From the NCBI GenBank assembly GCA_003497625.1, contig DNNO01000003.1, forward strand, positions 382-39,453: a DNA stretch of 39,072 bases. Direction: 5' to 3'. The notes beneath the pieces were generated by a model, which was not told the origin of the DNA, ran no database searches, and saw nothing but the letters and a program-made list of their open reading frames with translations. Shown here piece by piece: positions 22,436-30,777 of this stretch (positions are counted from its first letter, which is position 1; the number at the start of each line of letters is the position of its first letter). This DNA comes from Flavobacterium sp. (lineage in GTDB: Bacteria > Bacteroidota > Bacteroidia > Flavobacteriales > Flavobacteriaceae). A program made the position numbers and the translations under genes.

Positions 22436-23362
22436 TTAAATCGAAGTATCAATTTTATACGTCATCGTAAGCGTTAATACATATTGAATTCCAACTTCCG
22501 TTTGATTAGGATTGATGACTTTGTCAAAACCAGCGCTGGAAATTCCGTCGTAGTAGAAGGTTTTGTTTTTTCGGGCGATTTTCTTTAGGTATTGGTTGCG
22601 GTTGTTGTAATTGGTTTCAATTTCTGCCGATTCAAAAGCTTGGTACATTTTGTATTGTGTTTTTGGGAAAACCGTTGCAAATTCTTCTGTAGCGCTTGGT
22701 GTTCCAATTACTCGCTTTCCAAAAGATTTCATGTATCTGATTTTTTTCGCTTCTGCTAAAACTAAGGCTTCATCAAAAAGTGAATTGTGAATCGCATTTG
22801 TATCATTATTAAAATATTCGACTTTTATAATGTCGTGAATTTCAAAATCGGAAGCTATTGCAATTAATTTTTCCAAACTATTGGCATTGGAAGTCGTAAT
22901 AATAATGTTCTTTTTGATTTCAAACCCTTTATCAACTTGTTCCGAATTCAAACCACTCACTTCAAAATCATAAATTTTAGTTTGTGAAATAAAATCGATG
23001 TAGCAGTTTTCTTTTTTTATTCCTAAGGTTTTTATTTTGTTTACAAATCCTTCAATTCGAGCATTAATTTTTTTACTACAACCCGAAACGGTTTCGTCTT
23101 CTTCGTTTAAACCTAACGTAATCACAAAACCATCGGCTTTTTTGTTTTGAAGTAATTTTACAGTAACCGTTAAATGATTGTCGTTAATAGAAACGACGGC
23201 GTTATTGTGTAAGTTACTCTGATTGTAATTGTTGCCGTTGTATGAGTTATTTCCATAAATTTGGTTACCGCTAATTTGTGCCTGAGAAACACTAAAAGTG
23301 AGCAATAAGGTAACAATAATCCATTTGATTTTTCTGTTTAAATAAGAAACTTGTGTTTTCAT
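22436..23362 (-). CDS. SIMPL-domain (DUF541) exported protein
   Basis: 308 residues. A hydrophobic segment near residues 13-29 ending SVSQAQ is a signal peptide. An Asn/Tyr-rich stretch follows (residues about 31-52, with NNSYNGNNYNQSNLHNN). The rest matches the SIMPL/DUF541 pattern: a ten-cysteine-free alpha/beta domain with INARIEGFVNKIKTLGIKKEN, later FDEALVLAEAKKIRYMKSFGKRV. The function of the family is unclear; members are periplasmic or outer-membrane linked. It is transcribed away from the membrane-protein gene at 23526 and shares a 160-base gap with it, so the two could be divergently co-regulated. Confidence 0.75.
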   Translation of the reverse strand: MKTQVSYLNRKIKWIIVTLLLTFSVSQAQISGNQIYGNNSYNGNNYNQSNLHNNAVVSINDNHLTVTVKLLQNKKADGFVITLGLNEEDETVSGCSKKINARIEGFVNKIKTLGIKKENCYIDFISQTKIYDFEVSGLNSEQVDKGFEIKKNIIITTSNANSLEKLIAIASDFEIHDIIKVEYFNNDTNAIHNSLFDEALVLAEAKKIRYMKSFGKRVIGTPSATEEFATVFPKTQYKMYQAFESAEIETNYNNRNQYLKKIARKNKTFYYDGISSAGFDKVINPNQTEVGIQYVLTLTMTYKIDTSI

Positions 23363-23502
23363 AATTTTGTATTTTTAAAGATTTGACTGCAATAGTACTT
23401 TCGATAAAAGAAAAATATTTAGCAAAACCACTTTCCTGTTGCTGTAAAGATTTTTCGCTACATTTACAGTGGTTTTACAGTAGAAAAAAAATTGCAATCC
23501 AT

Positions 23503-23510
23503 TACTTTTG
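23503..23510 (+). promoter_or_regulatory. Probable -7 box for the membrane-protein gene
   Basis: TACTTTTG matches TAnnTTTG. No good TTG lies at -33. A start just downstream would leave a leader of roughly ten bases before the ATG at 23526 and would exclude the TTG-initiated longer frame from 23508. Confidence 0.45.
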
Positions 23511-23525
23511 ACTCGAATAAAATTC

Positions 23526-24425
23526 ATGAATCCATTAGACGTATTTCAACAACTTAAAAACGATGTGCTTTTGACCTATCAGAAGCAGTATCCTTATTTT
23601 GAGGGAAATTGGAAAACGTTTAGTTTGCAAGACATTCAAAATTTAATCGATTTGATTGCTATTGAAGTAAAACAAACGGTTAGCGAAAAATGGATTTATA
23701 CGCATTTGAAAGTTGAAACCAATGATAAATTGCCGAGAAAAGATATGTTGGATATTTTATCGCAATTGGTCGGTTATTCGGGTTGGGATGAATATGTATT
23801 TAAATGGAAACAAGAAGTTGCACCAATTATTGCCCAACCAAAACGAAATAATAAAGTTCTTTTTAGTGTTGGGTTTATCGGTTTGTTTTTGATGGGAATT
23901 TTCATTTATCGTTATTTGAATAGGGAAGAAGTACAAACCATTGAAGTGAAAAATGCGTTTACCGAAGAACAAATTAATAGCGATGAAGTAAAAGCCGTGA
24001 TGATTGAAAATAATGAGGAAACTCCAATTGAGATTGTAGATTCTAAAATTCAAATTACAGCTAAAGATAGTGCTAAGATTGTTTTGAAAAGTCCGTATTA
24101 CAAAGATAAAACGGTTGTTTTAGGAAAGGGAAATCCAAACGAAATCAACTTACAACCTGACGATTATGCGATGATGTTGAAAGGTTTTATGAAATCGGAT
24201 ATTAAAGATTGGGAGACCCGAAAAGAACAACTGCAAAAGATTTTAGCCGACGATTTAGAAGTTTTAGTCATGCTAAAAAATGATTTGGGAATCGAATATT
24301 TTAACAAGCAAGAATTTTCAGAAAAGTTGATTGTTCCAAGTCTTGCTTTGAAGCGAATGAAAGTGATTGACATTAAAAGCAATGATAAGAATGAGATTAA
24401 ATTTATACGAATTATACAAGAATAA
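23526..24425 (+). CDS. Single-pass membrane protein with HTH-like cytoplasmic region
   Basis: 299 residues from the ATG at 23526. Residues 1-105 are cytoplasmic. They end in a pattern I recall from Bacteroidetes HTH-like proteins, with a short helix (SEKWIYTHLK), then PRKDMLDILSQLVGYSGWDEYV, like the common 'TLD-LA-YLGY-W-DF' signature. One transmembrane helix follows (VLFSVGFIGLFLMGIFIYRYL, roughly 113-133). The remaining ~165 residues are outside, with a beta-rich part (SKIQITAKDSAKIVLKSPYY) and a helical tail. A transmembrane sensor or regulator is possible but unproven. The next gene starts one base after its stop codon. Confidence 0.72.
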   Translation: MNPLDVFQQLKNDVLLTYQKQYPYFEGNWKTFSLQDIQNLIDLIAIEVKQTVSEKWIYTHLKVETNDKLPRKDMLDILSQLVGYSGWDEYVFKWKQEVAPIIAQPKRNNKVLFSVGFIGLFLMGIFIYRYLNREEVQTIEVKNAFTEEQINSDEVKAVMIENNEETPIEIVDSKIQITAKDSAKIVLKSPYYKDKTVVLGKGNPNEINLQPDDYAMMLKGFMKSDIKDWETRKEQLQKILADDLEVLVMLKNDLGIEYFNKQEFSEKLIVPSLALKRMKVIDIKSNDKNEIKFIRIIQE

Positions 24426-24426
24426 G

Positions 24427-24969
24427 ATGTTTACTAGAAGTTGTATTTTTATGTTTTTACTATTTACATTTTCCGTTTTTGGTCAAAATGCGAATCCGAC
24501 TGCTTCAACGGCAATAAAAGCAAATTTTACGATGGCTTCTGTGAAAGCTTACCAAGAAAGCGCAACTTTAAAAGTGGAAGATTATTACCATTATTTAACG
24601 CTATTTTCTGCCGAAAGCACTTCAGAAAGTTTAAAAAACGAAATCAAATCGAGTATTTTTAACTTGTTTGAGAACGAAAACAGCACTGTTGTTGATTATA
24701 CCGCAGAAGAAAAACCAACAATTTCACTGAAAGAGTTATTAACTAAAATTGAAAATAAGAACTATTTGTTTTCTGTTTCTAATTTTGAGAATTCTATTGT
24801 AGCTAATGATTTTTGGACCATACAATATCAGTTAACAATTACGCAAAACGAAAAACCAACGCAATTACTACTTTTTCAAAAAGTAAGTTTTAAGCCAATA
24901 ATTAAGGCTTTTGGTTCTACTAAAAAAGAAGTTTGGACTTTGTTTTTAGGTGAAGTAACGTTGCCGTAA
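24427..24969 (+). CDS. Small secreted protein of unknown function
   Basis: 180 residues from the ATG at 24427, one base after the stop codon of the membrane-protein gene; a longer frame overlaps that gene and lacks a signal sequence. MFTRSCIFMFLLFTFSVFGQ is a signal peptide. The mature part begins NANPTASTAIKANF and contains helices and beta strands. FWTIQYQLTITQNEKPTQLLLFQKVSF suggests a small alpha/beta domain. No family is recognised. Tight coupling to the membrane protein suggests that the two act together, perhaps in the periplasm. Confidence 0.75.
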   Translation: MFTRSCIFMFLLFTFSVFGQNANPTASTAIKANFTMASVKAYQESATLKVEDYYHYLTLFSAESTSESLKNEIKSSIFNLFENENSTVVDYTAEEKPTISLKELLTKIENKNYLFSVSNFENSIVANDFWTIQYQLTITQNEKPTQLLLFQKVSFKPIIKAFGSTKKEVWTLFLGEVTLP

Positions 24970-24978
24970 ATAATAAGC

Positions 24979-25010
24979 AAAAAAAGCCTTGAAGTAATTC
25001 AAGGCTTTTA
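24979..25010. terminator. Bidirectional terminator between the secreted-protein gene and the endonuclease gene
   Basis: AAAAGCCTTGAA (24982-24993) pairs with TTCAAGGCTTTT (24998-25009) around GTAA. A-run and T-run flanks suit both converging genes. Loop and inner stem (TGAAGTAATTCA) match the tRNA-His terminator. Confidence 0.85.
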
Positions 25011-25030
25011 AATTATATATATTGTATTTC

Positions 25031-26182
25031 TTAGTTTACAATAACTTTCTTAGTTGCTACTCCATTTTCAGAAGCCATTTGGACTAAATAAAAACCACTT
25101 GATAAATTAATTAGTTTATAAGAATTATCAACTCGTGTAGGGTTTTTAATTTCTTGAATAATTTGTCCGTTAATGTTATATAAAACAATCGATTTTAATT
25201 CGGTTTCAGATGAAATTGAAACTTCGTTATTGATTGCTGGATTTGGATAAATTGAAATAGAATTTTCAAATGCAAACGATGGATTTGATAAAAAACTGCT
25301 CCAAATTATACTAACATACTCTGGATGATCAATATAAGGATTTCTATTACTTTGATGATTGTAATAAATATCATTATTAATAGCAATCTCTTTTGCACTT
25401 ACTGGATCATCTGTATGCCATTTAACAAGAATATCTAAAAATGGATTTGTAAATGCTCTTCCTGTAGAACCATCAAACATATTTTTTGCTTGACATGTAG
25501 TAGCATTGGCAGAAGTGTAAAAACTTGTCAAATCTGTTTCATAACGTGTAGCAAAGTAGAAAAAAGCTCTTGCAATATCACCTTTAAATTCATCAATAGG
25601 TTCAAAAACAACTCCCGAATAGCCTAATGCATATCCAGTATTAATTCCATTTCCTCTTTTTGAACCATTTTGTGAGGTGTAAGTAGCTGTACCAACTTTT
25701 CCAAATGGTAAATTGTTTCTATCTCCATTCACTTTTCCGTCAGATGGAACCACAAAAAACGGATCGTTTTTCATTGGATCTACAGCAAATCCATCAAAAT
25801 ATGATTGTGGAATTAAATGTTCTCTATTATAACAATCTCCTTCACCACTGTAAGATCCACATTGTTGTGAAGTATTTGCATAAATGTAAGGATCTGCTCC
25901 TGCAGGATTTTCAGAATACATATCTAATAAACTACCATCATTTTCATAGTAATTATCTCTGAATGCAGTATGAGTGTAAAGGGTCCAAAGGGCTCCGTAA
26001 CCTTGATCTACATGTAAATGTTCTGATGGAATTGCATCATTTACATTATCAATTATTTTTCGTAGATTAGTTTTTAAAGTTAATCCGGTTCCAGTAGCGG
26101 TATTATAATATCCTGTTGGAATTTGAGCAAAAGTTATTGCAGAAAGCAATAAAAATGCTAATAAGGTAAAGTTCTTTTTCAT
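25031..26182 (-). CDS. Secreted endonuclease I family nuclease with T9SS type A sorting domain
   Basis: 383 residues. A signal peptide (cut near FAQ, residue 19) leads into an Endonuclease_1 domain: DCYNREHLIPQSYF near residues 117-130 with the catalytic histidine, GDRNNLPFGKVG near 153, and GDIARAFFYFATRYETDL near 200. The C-terminal ~75 residues (SIYPNPAINNEVSISS, LYNINGQIIQE, LSSGFYLVQM, KKVIVN) form a type IX secretion sorting domain, so the nuclease is exported and may be released or anchored outside the cell. It probably digests extracellular DNA or RNA for nutrition. It lies 3 bases after the rRNA methyltransferase gene. Confidence 0.92.
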   Translation of the reverse strand: MKKNFTLLAFLLLSAITFAQIPTGYYNTATGTGLTLKTNLRKIIDNVNDAIPSEHLHVDQGYGALWTLYTHTAFRDNYYENDGSLLDMYSENPAGADPYIYANTSQQCGSYSGEGDCYNREHLIPQSYFDGFAVDPMKNDPFFVVPSDGKVNGDRNNLPFGKVGTATYTSQNGSKRGNGINTGYALGYSGVVFEPIDEFKGDIARAFFYFATRYETDLTSFYTSANATTCQAKNMFDGSTGRAFTNPFLDILVKWHTDDPVSAKEIAINNDIYYNHQSNRNPYIDHPEYVSIIWSSFLSNPSFAFENSISIYPNPAINNEVSISSETELKSIVLYNINGQIIQEIKNPTRVDNSYKLINLSSGFYLVQMASENGVATKKVIVN

Positions 26183-26185
26183 AAA

Positions 26186-27403
26186 CTATTTGTTTTTTCT
26201 TTCTAATAATGCCATGTAAAATCCGTCGAAGCCACTTTCGTGAGCTAATACTTTTTGGTCTTTAACAAAGTTAAATTCTTTTCCAATTTCGGTGCTTAAG
26301 AAATGCTTAATTTGTTCTTGATTTTCTGATGGTAACACCGAACATGTAGCATACACTAACTTTCCGCCTGGTTTTACAATTTTTGAATAATTTTCTAACA
26401 CTTCCGCTTGAATTTTTTTGATGTTCTCAATAAACTCGGGTTGTAATTTCCATTTACTATCAGGGTTTCTTTTTAAAACTCCCAATCCACTACAAGGAGC
26501 ATCGATTAAAACTCTATCGGCCTTTTCGTGTAATTTTTTTATTGTTTTAGTACTTTCAATAACTCTAGGTTCAATGTTGAAAGCGCCATTACGTTTCGCT
26601 CTAATTTTTAATTGCTTTAATTTACTTTCGTATAAATCCATAGCAATTAATTGTCCTTTATTTTCCATTAAAGAAGCCAAATGCAAGGTTTTTCCACCAG
26701 CACCAGCACAAGTATCTACAACTCGCATTCCTGGTTTTACATCTAAGAAATAAGCCACTAATTGAGAAGAAGCATCTTGCACTTCAAACAATCCGTCTTT
26801 AAAAGCGTCTGTTAAAAATACGTTTGCTCTTTCTGTTAAAATTAAAGCATCTGGATAATCTTTATGAAACTCAGTTTCAATATTCAGATCCATTAAGATA
26901 GCTCTTAATTTTTCTTTGGTTGTTTTTAAACGATTTACTCTTAAGATTACTTTAGCTTGCTCGTTTTGAGCTGCTAACTCTTTCGTCCAAATTTCCTCGC
27001 CTAATTCCTTAACACCCAATTCGTCCATCCAATCTGGAATAGATTCTTTGAACTTTCTAGTTTTTGTTAATTCGTCAAATTTTCCTTTGATTCTTCTAAC
27101 AGGAGTTTCTTCAAAATATTTCCAATCGGGTAGGGTATATCCTCTTAACACTGCCCAAACGGCAAATATTCTCCAAATATTATCTCTATCAAAAGGTTCT
27201 TTAACCTCTGCTATTTCTACATATAAACGTTTCCATCTTACAATTTCATAAATGGTTTCGGCTACGAATTTTCTATCATGACTTCCCCAACGCTTGTCTT
27301 TTTTTAAAGCTCTAGCAACGACTTTATCGGCATATTCACCTTCGTTAAAAATCGCCATTAGCGAATCAATCGTAGTGAATACTAAATTTCTGTGTAATCT
27401 CAT
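26186..27403 (-). CDS. RsmB/NOP-family RNA (cytosine-C5) methyltransferase
   Basis: 405 residues. An N-terminal NusB-like/RsmB region precedes a SAM-dependent Rossmann domain. The SAM motif is VVDTCAGAGGKTLHLAS (about residue 230). The two cysteines expected for m5C formation are in IDAPCSGLG (about 302) and VYATCSVLPSENQEQI (about 355). It probably methylates C967 of 16S rRNA or a neighbouring rRNA cytosine, but the exact target cannot be told from sequence alone. The endonuclease gene follows within 3 bases, an unusual pairing of housekeeping and secreted functions. Confidence 0.9.
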   Translation of the reverse strand: MRLHRNLVFTTIDSLMAIFNEGEYADKVVARALKKDKRWGSHDRKFVAETIYEIVRWKRLYVEIAEVKEPFDRDNIWRIFAVWAVLRGYTLPDWKYFEETPVRRIKGKFDELTKTRKFKESIPDWMDELGVKELGEEIWTKELAAQNEQAKVILRVNRLKTTKEKLRAILMDLNIETEFHKDYPDALILTERANVFLTDAFKDGLFEVQDASSQLVAYFLDVKPGMRVVDTCAGAGGKTLHLASLMENKGQLIAMDLYESKLKQLKIRAKRNGAFNIEPRVIESTKTIKKLHEKADRVLIDAPCSGLGVLKRNPDSKWKLQPEFIENIKKIQAEVLENYSKIVKPGGKLVYATCSVLPSENQEQIKHFLSTEIGKEFNFVKDQKVLAHESGFDGFYMALLERKNK

Positions 27404-27424
27404 TATTTATTTTAAATCAGCCTG

Positions 27425-27458
27425 CAAAGATACAAATAAAAATAAAAAAAGCTGCCAA
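27425..27458 (-). promoter_or_regulatory. Possible promoter of the rRNA methyltransferase gene
   Basis: On the minus strand TTG (27456-27458), a 23-base spacer and TATCTTTG (27425-27432) are present, about 22 bases ahead of the start codon. The -33 box overlaps the terminator of the upstream gene. Confidence 0.4.
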
Positions 27459-27471
27459 ATTTGACAGCTTT
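27444..27471 (-). terminator. Terminator of the Arg/Gly/Ser-rich exported protein gene
   Basis: AAAGCTG (27448-27454) pairs with CAGCTTT (27465-27471). After one mismatch an inner stem-loop from CAAATTTG continues. On the minus strand a T-run follows the hairpin. Confidence 0.75.
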
Positions 27472-27476
27472 AATAT

Positions 27477-28640
27477 TTATCCTCTTCCACCAGCTCTTGA
27501 ACCCGAACCTCTAGAGTTTGAATCGCCTCGAGGAGTGCTACTTCTAGATTGGGAGTTTCCTCTTGATGAGCTACCTCTTGTTTCAGAATTACCTCTGTTT
27601 CCTGAGCTTGAAACAGTACCTCTTTCTCTTGGAGTATTGCTTCTGTTTTCAGAATATTCTCTACCACCATTTGATCTTGTACCTTGATTTCTGTTTCTAT
27701 TTTCGGTAGTAACTCTTGGTGAATTTCCTCTGTTTTCAGTTGCTACACGTGTGCCAGAATTTCCTCTTGTTCCGTTATTTCTTGGATTACTTGTTTCAGT
27801 TCTAGTTCTTGGCGTAGTTCCGTTAAATTCTCTTGTTTCACGATTTCCTCTTGGTGAGTTTGAAGTTATTTCACTTCTATTTCGTGGCGTATTGATATTT
27901 CTTCTTGAATCTAATTCATGTCGGTTTGAATATCCTGAATTTCTATGTGCGAATGAACGATTTGGATGCATTCTTTCGTAACCATTTCCTCTTCTTCCAT
28001 AATAGTTGTTATAAACTGAAGCACATCTTCTGTGTGAAACATAATGATAACTGTGACCAAAATTGATATGAACATGAATGTGATTTCTGTATCTAAAAAT
28101 TGGGAACGGATTCCAGTAGCTATAGTAACTAGGATAATAACCCCAATACCAAGATGAATAATACGGACGATAGTTTCCTACCCAAAATGTATTATAAATT
28201 ACTGGTGTGTGTACATAAACTGGTTCGTAAATATAATTTGTACCATACATGTAAACATCACCAACAACCTGAACTTGAACACGGTTATTTCTATCGCGTT
28301 CTACTTCAATAGTAGCTACATCTTGAAAAACATCTTTTTCTAAAACCGCTTGCACTACAACTAAATGGACATTGCCTTCAACCGTTTCAATAACTCTTAA
28401 ATAATCGACATAGTTATCGTTATTCAAATCTAAGTTTGAAATTTGTGTTTTTGGATCATTCAATCTTCTTTCAAAATCTTCCAAGTCTTTTGCATCACCA
28501 AAAACAGTTGCAACCGCTCTTAAATCTAAGTTGTCGCTGATATCCGAATTTTTTGCTGTAACCGTAGTTTTTTCTTGTGCAAAAATTGAACCTATAGTCA
28601 ATGAAGCCAGTAAGCTCAGATGTATCAATTTAGTTTTCAT
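27477..28640 (-). CDS. Exported protein with aromatic middle and Arg/Gly/Ser/Asn-rich tail, unknown function
   Basis: 387 residues. A signal peptide (ending IFAQE, about 22) precedes a folded segment of about 90 residues (LRAVATVFGDAKDLEDFERRLNDP, NVHLVVVQAVLEKDVFQDVATIEVER). Next come a very aromatic stretch at about 155-215 (WVGNYRPYYSSWYWGYYPSYY) and a histidine-rich part (HIHVHINFGHSYHYVSHRR). The last ~170 residues are low-complexity repeats of N, R, G, S, T and E, such as RGNSETRGSSSRGNSQSR. I know of similar Bacteroidetes proteins but not of a function. The basic tail could bind nucleic acid or polysaccharide, or simply be disordered. A frame-shifted small frame at its 3' end is not a gene. 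Confidence 0.75.
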   Translation of the reverse strand: MKTKLIHLSLLASLTIGSIFAQEKTTVTAKNSDISDNLDLRAVATVFGDAKDLEDFERRLNDPKTQISNLDLNNDNYVDYLRVIETVEGNVHLVVVQAVLEKDVFQDVATIEVERDRNNRVQVQVVGDVYMYGTNYIYEPVYVHTPVIYNTFWVGNYRPYYSSWYWGYYPSYYSYWNPFPIFRYRNHIHVHINFGHSYHYVSHRRCASVYNNYYGRRGNGYERMHPNRSFAHRNSGYSNRHELDSRRNINTPRNRSEITSNSPRGNRETREFNGTTPRTRTETSNPRNNGTRGNSGTRVATENRGNSPRVTTENRNRNQGTRSNGGREYSENRSNTPRERGTVSSSGNRGNSETRGSSSRGNSQSRSSTPRGDSNSRGSGSRAGGRG

Positions 28641-28751
28641 AATATTTTCGTTTAAGGGTTCTTATTTTTATATTTCATAATTCAATTACTGTGCCAAAGT
28701 TTTTCATAAGGATTTAAGGTGCTGATAATTAGTGATTTATAAAATATATTT

Positions 28752-28779
28752 TTGCTTTGAAACATTTCCATTATATTTG
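28752..28779 (+). promoter_or_regulatory. Promoter of the YCF48/BNR-like gene
   Basis: TTG (28752-28754), a 17-base spacer and TATATTTG (28772-28779) fit the Bacteroidetes consensus within its accepted spacing. The start codon follows 17 bases later. Confidence 0.6.
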
Positions 28780-28796
28780 AAAATAAAACCCATCAA

Positions 28797-29819
28797 ATGA
28801 AGAAAATTTATTTATTTCTATTTTTTACGAGTATTTCAGCAATAGCTCAAAGCGGAAAATTTAAATCGGAAGTTATTCTCGAAACTAAATTGAGTTGTAG
28901 AGCCATTTTTGTTGACGATGAAAGAGTGTGGATGGGAATGGATAAAGGGCGTTACGGATTTTACGACAAGAAAAAAGACACTACTATTTTAAAAGAAATT
29001 CAATCTGTTAACCGAACTAACGAATTCAGAAGCATTGCAGGAACCAAAGAAGCCATTTTTATTTTAGCAGTTGGCAATCCAGCTATGTTGATTCGTATTG
29101 ATAAGAAAACTTTAGAAGAAACTGTTGTTTATAAAGAAGAGCACGAAAAGGTGTTTTACGACAGTATGCAATTTGTGGATGAATTAAACGGATTTGCCAT
29201 GGGTGATCCAATTGAAAATTGTTTAGCATTTATAAAAACTAACGATGGCGGAAAAACGTGGCAAAAAGTAAATTGCGATGTTTTACCAAAAGTTTCAGAA
29301 GGTGAAGCCGCTTTTGCAACCAGTAATACGAATTTAACGATAAAAGGAAAATCGATTTTTATGGTTTCGGGTGGAAAGAAATCGCGTGTTTTTGTTTCTA
29401 AAGATTTTGGTGCAACTTGGAAAGTGTATGAAACGCCAATTGTTCAAGGCGAAACCATGACTGGAATTTTTACTGCTGACTTTTACAATGAAAAAACAGG
29501 AATTATTGCAGGTGGAAATTACGAAAAACAAGACCAAAATTGGGCAAACAAAGCCATTACTAAAAATGGTGGAAAAACTTGGAAACTAATTGCCGAAAAA
29601 GAAGCTTTTGGATATGCTTCGTGTGTACAATTTATTCCAAATAGCAAAGGAAAGCAGCTAATTTCTGTTGGTGGAACTGGAATGTTTTATTCGGCTGATT
29701 TTGGTAAAAGTTGGACAAAATTCTCGGATGATAAAGATTTTTTTACTTTTAGATTTGAATCAGAAAAAGTGTTTTATGCAACTGGAAGAAATAAGTTGGT
29801 TCGATTTCAAATGAAATAA
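28797..29819 (+). CDS. Exported YCF48/BNR-type beta-propeller protein
   Basis: 340 residues. The signal peptide (MKKIYLFLFFTSISAIAQS) is followed by repeated Asp-box-like units: TNDGGKTWQKV, SKDFGATWKVYE, TKNGGKTWKLIA and SADFGKSWTKFS. Such S/T-x-D/N-x-G-x-x-W repeats form the blades of sialidase/YCF48-like propellers. Catalytic sialidase residues are not evident, so it is more likely a structural or binding protein than a glycosidase; annotation pipelines often call these 'oxidoreductase'. The gene stands alone with its own promoter and terminator. Confidence 0.82.
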   Translation: MKKIYLFLFFTSISAIAQSGKFKSEVILETKLSCRAIFVDDERVWMGMDKGRYGFYDKKKDTTILKEIQSVNRTNEFRSIAGTKEAIFILAVGNPAMLIRIDKKTLEETVVYKEEHEKVFYDSMQFVDELNGFAMGDPIENCLAFIKTNDGGKTWQKVNCDVLPKVSEGEAAFATSNTNLTIKGKSIFMVSGGKKSRVFVSKDFGATWKVYETPIVQGETMTGIFTADFYNEKTGIIAGGNYEKQDQNWANKAITKNGGKTWKLIAEKEAFGYASCVQFIPNSKGKQLISVGGTGMFYSADFGKSWTKFSDDKDFFTFRFESEKVFYATGRNKLVRFQMK

Positions 29820-29850
29820 AAAAAGCGCTCAACTACTGCTGAACGCTTTT
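29818..29850. terminator. Bidirectional terminator between the propeller gene and the sigma operon
   Basis: AAAAGCG (29821-29827) pairs with CGCTTTT (29844-29850), with an inner TCA/TGA pair after one mismatch. A- and T-runs suit both converging transcripts. Confidence 0.78.
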
Positions 29851-29862
29851 AAAATTTTATAA

Positions 29863-30312
29863 CTAACCTCTTCTTTTTTCTCGCATTTGTTTTAATAATT
29901 CTCTATTAAAATCTTCTTCGGCTTTTTTAAGTTTGATGATTTTCTTGGCACTAATTACAACTTGTAAATCTTTGATGAATTTCTTCTTTAAATTGAATAA
30001 ATCTTCTTCAATTTTTTCCATTTGTATTAATGAATTAGAAGCATCTTTTTCACTTAATTTTTCAACATTTCCAGGTTTGAATCGGTCTAAAATGGCTCTC
30101 ATTTTTTCATGACGTAGTTCTGACTGATTTTCATCGAAGGCATTATAAATAGGCCAAAATTTTTGAGCTTCATCTGTAGTTAATTCTAATTGTTCAGTAA
30201 TGTAAGCTACTTTTAGTGCTTTTACTTTTTCTCTTTTTTCTTTAAAACCTTGAGAGAAAGATAATGATGCAACTAAAAGAAATATAATTGGAAATAAGAT
30301 TTTCGTTTTCAT
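29863..30312 (-). CDS. Small exported Spy/CpxP-like helical protein
   Basis: 149 residues. The signal peptide (MKTKILFPIIFLLVASLSFSQG) leads into an all-helical, strongly charged region. The segment ITEQLELTTDEAQKFWPIYNAFDENQSELRHEKM resembles the LTxxQ-type repeats of Spy/CpxP periplasmic chaperone-like proteins. It is the last gene of the sigma/anti-sigma operon, 12 bases after the anti-sigma gene. It could be an effector or a further sensor of the same stress system. Family membership is by similarity of pattern only. Confidence 0.75.
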   Translation of the reverse strand: MKTKILFPIIFLLVASLSFSQGFKEKREKVKALKVAYITEQLELTTDEAQKFWPIYNAFDENQSELRHEKMRAILDRFKPGNVEKLSEKDASNSLIQMEKIEEDLFNLKKKFIKDLQVVISAKKIIKLKKAEEDFNRELLKQMREKRRG

Positions 30313-30324
30313 AATGGGTAAATT

Positions 30325-30747
30325 TTATTCGTTAATATAATAATCTAAGTTTTCCGATTCGGAAAGATAATCTTCAACAGCATCAGGATTTGATTCGTTT
30401 AAAGATAAATTTTTCTCTAATGCTTTAATATCGTCATCGGTTAAGTGTTTTGATAATTCTGTTATTCCAACATTTTGCTGTTGTGCTAAATAATTTTCAA
30501 TAGTAGAAGCGTCTAAATTACTTTCACTTGCCATATTGAAATAAACAGGAATTGCAATCGCAAGTAAAAATACGGCAGCAATAGCACTTATCCAAACTTG
30601 TTTTCTGTAGAATAAGGAAACTACTTTCGTTTCTTTTTCTACCGGAATTTGTGCCATCATTTTAGCTTCGAATTGCTCAAAGTAATTGTCTGGAACTTTA
30701 AATCCCGATTTTATTTCGTTTTTATTTTCTAAGTCAAAAGGTTTCAT
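30325..30747 (-). CDS. Single-pass membrane anti-sigma factor-like protein
   Basis: 140 residues. The cytoplasmic N-terminus (FKVPDNYFEQFEAKMMAQIP, a motif frequent in Bacteroidetes anti-sigma-like proteins) precedes one transmembrane helix (ISAIAAVFLLAIAIPVYF, about 53-70) and a short acidic external tail (IENYLAQQQNVGITELSKHL). No zinc HxxxCxxC motif is present, so it is not a ZAS-type anti-sigma. It starts 30 bases after the ECF sigma gene and is the likely negative regulator of that sigma factor, mostly from position. Confidence 0.75.
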   Translation of the reverse strand: MKPFDLENKNEIKSGFKVPDNYFEQFEAKMMAQIPVEKETKVVSLFYRKQVWISAIAAVFLLAIAIPVYFNMASESNLDASTIENYLAQQQNVGITELSKHLTDDDIKALEKNLSLNESNPDAVEDYLSESENLDYYINE

Positions 30748-30777
30748 ATCTATTGGACAAAAATTTTGTGTAAAGGT

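Noticed and set aside
27470-27670. Small Glu/Gln-rich frame on the minus strand
   Set aside because: It is a shifted reading of the low-complexity tail of the exported protein, with no start signal of its own.
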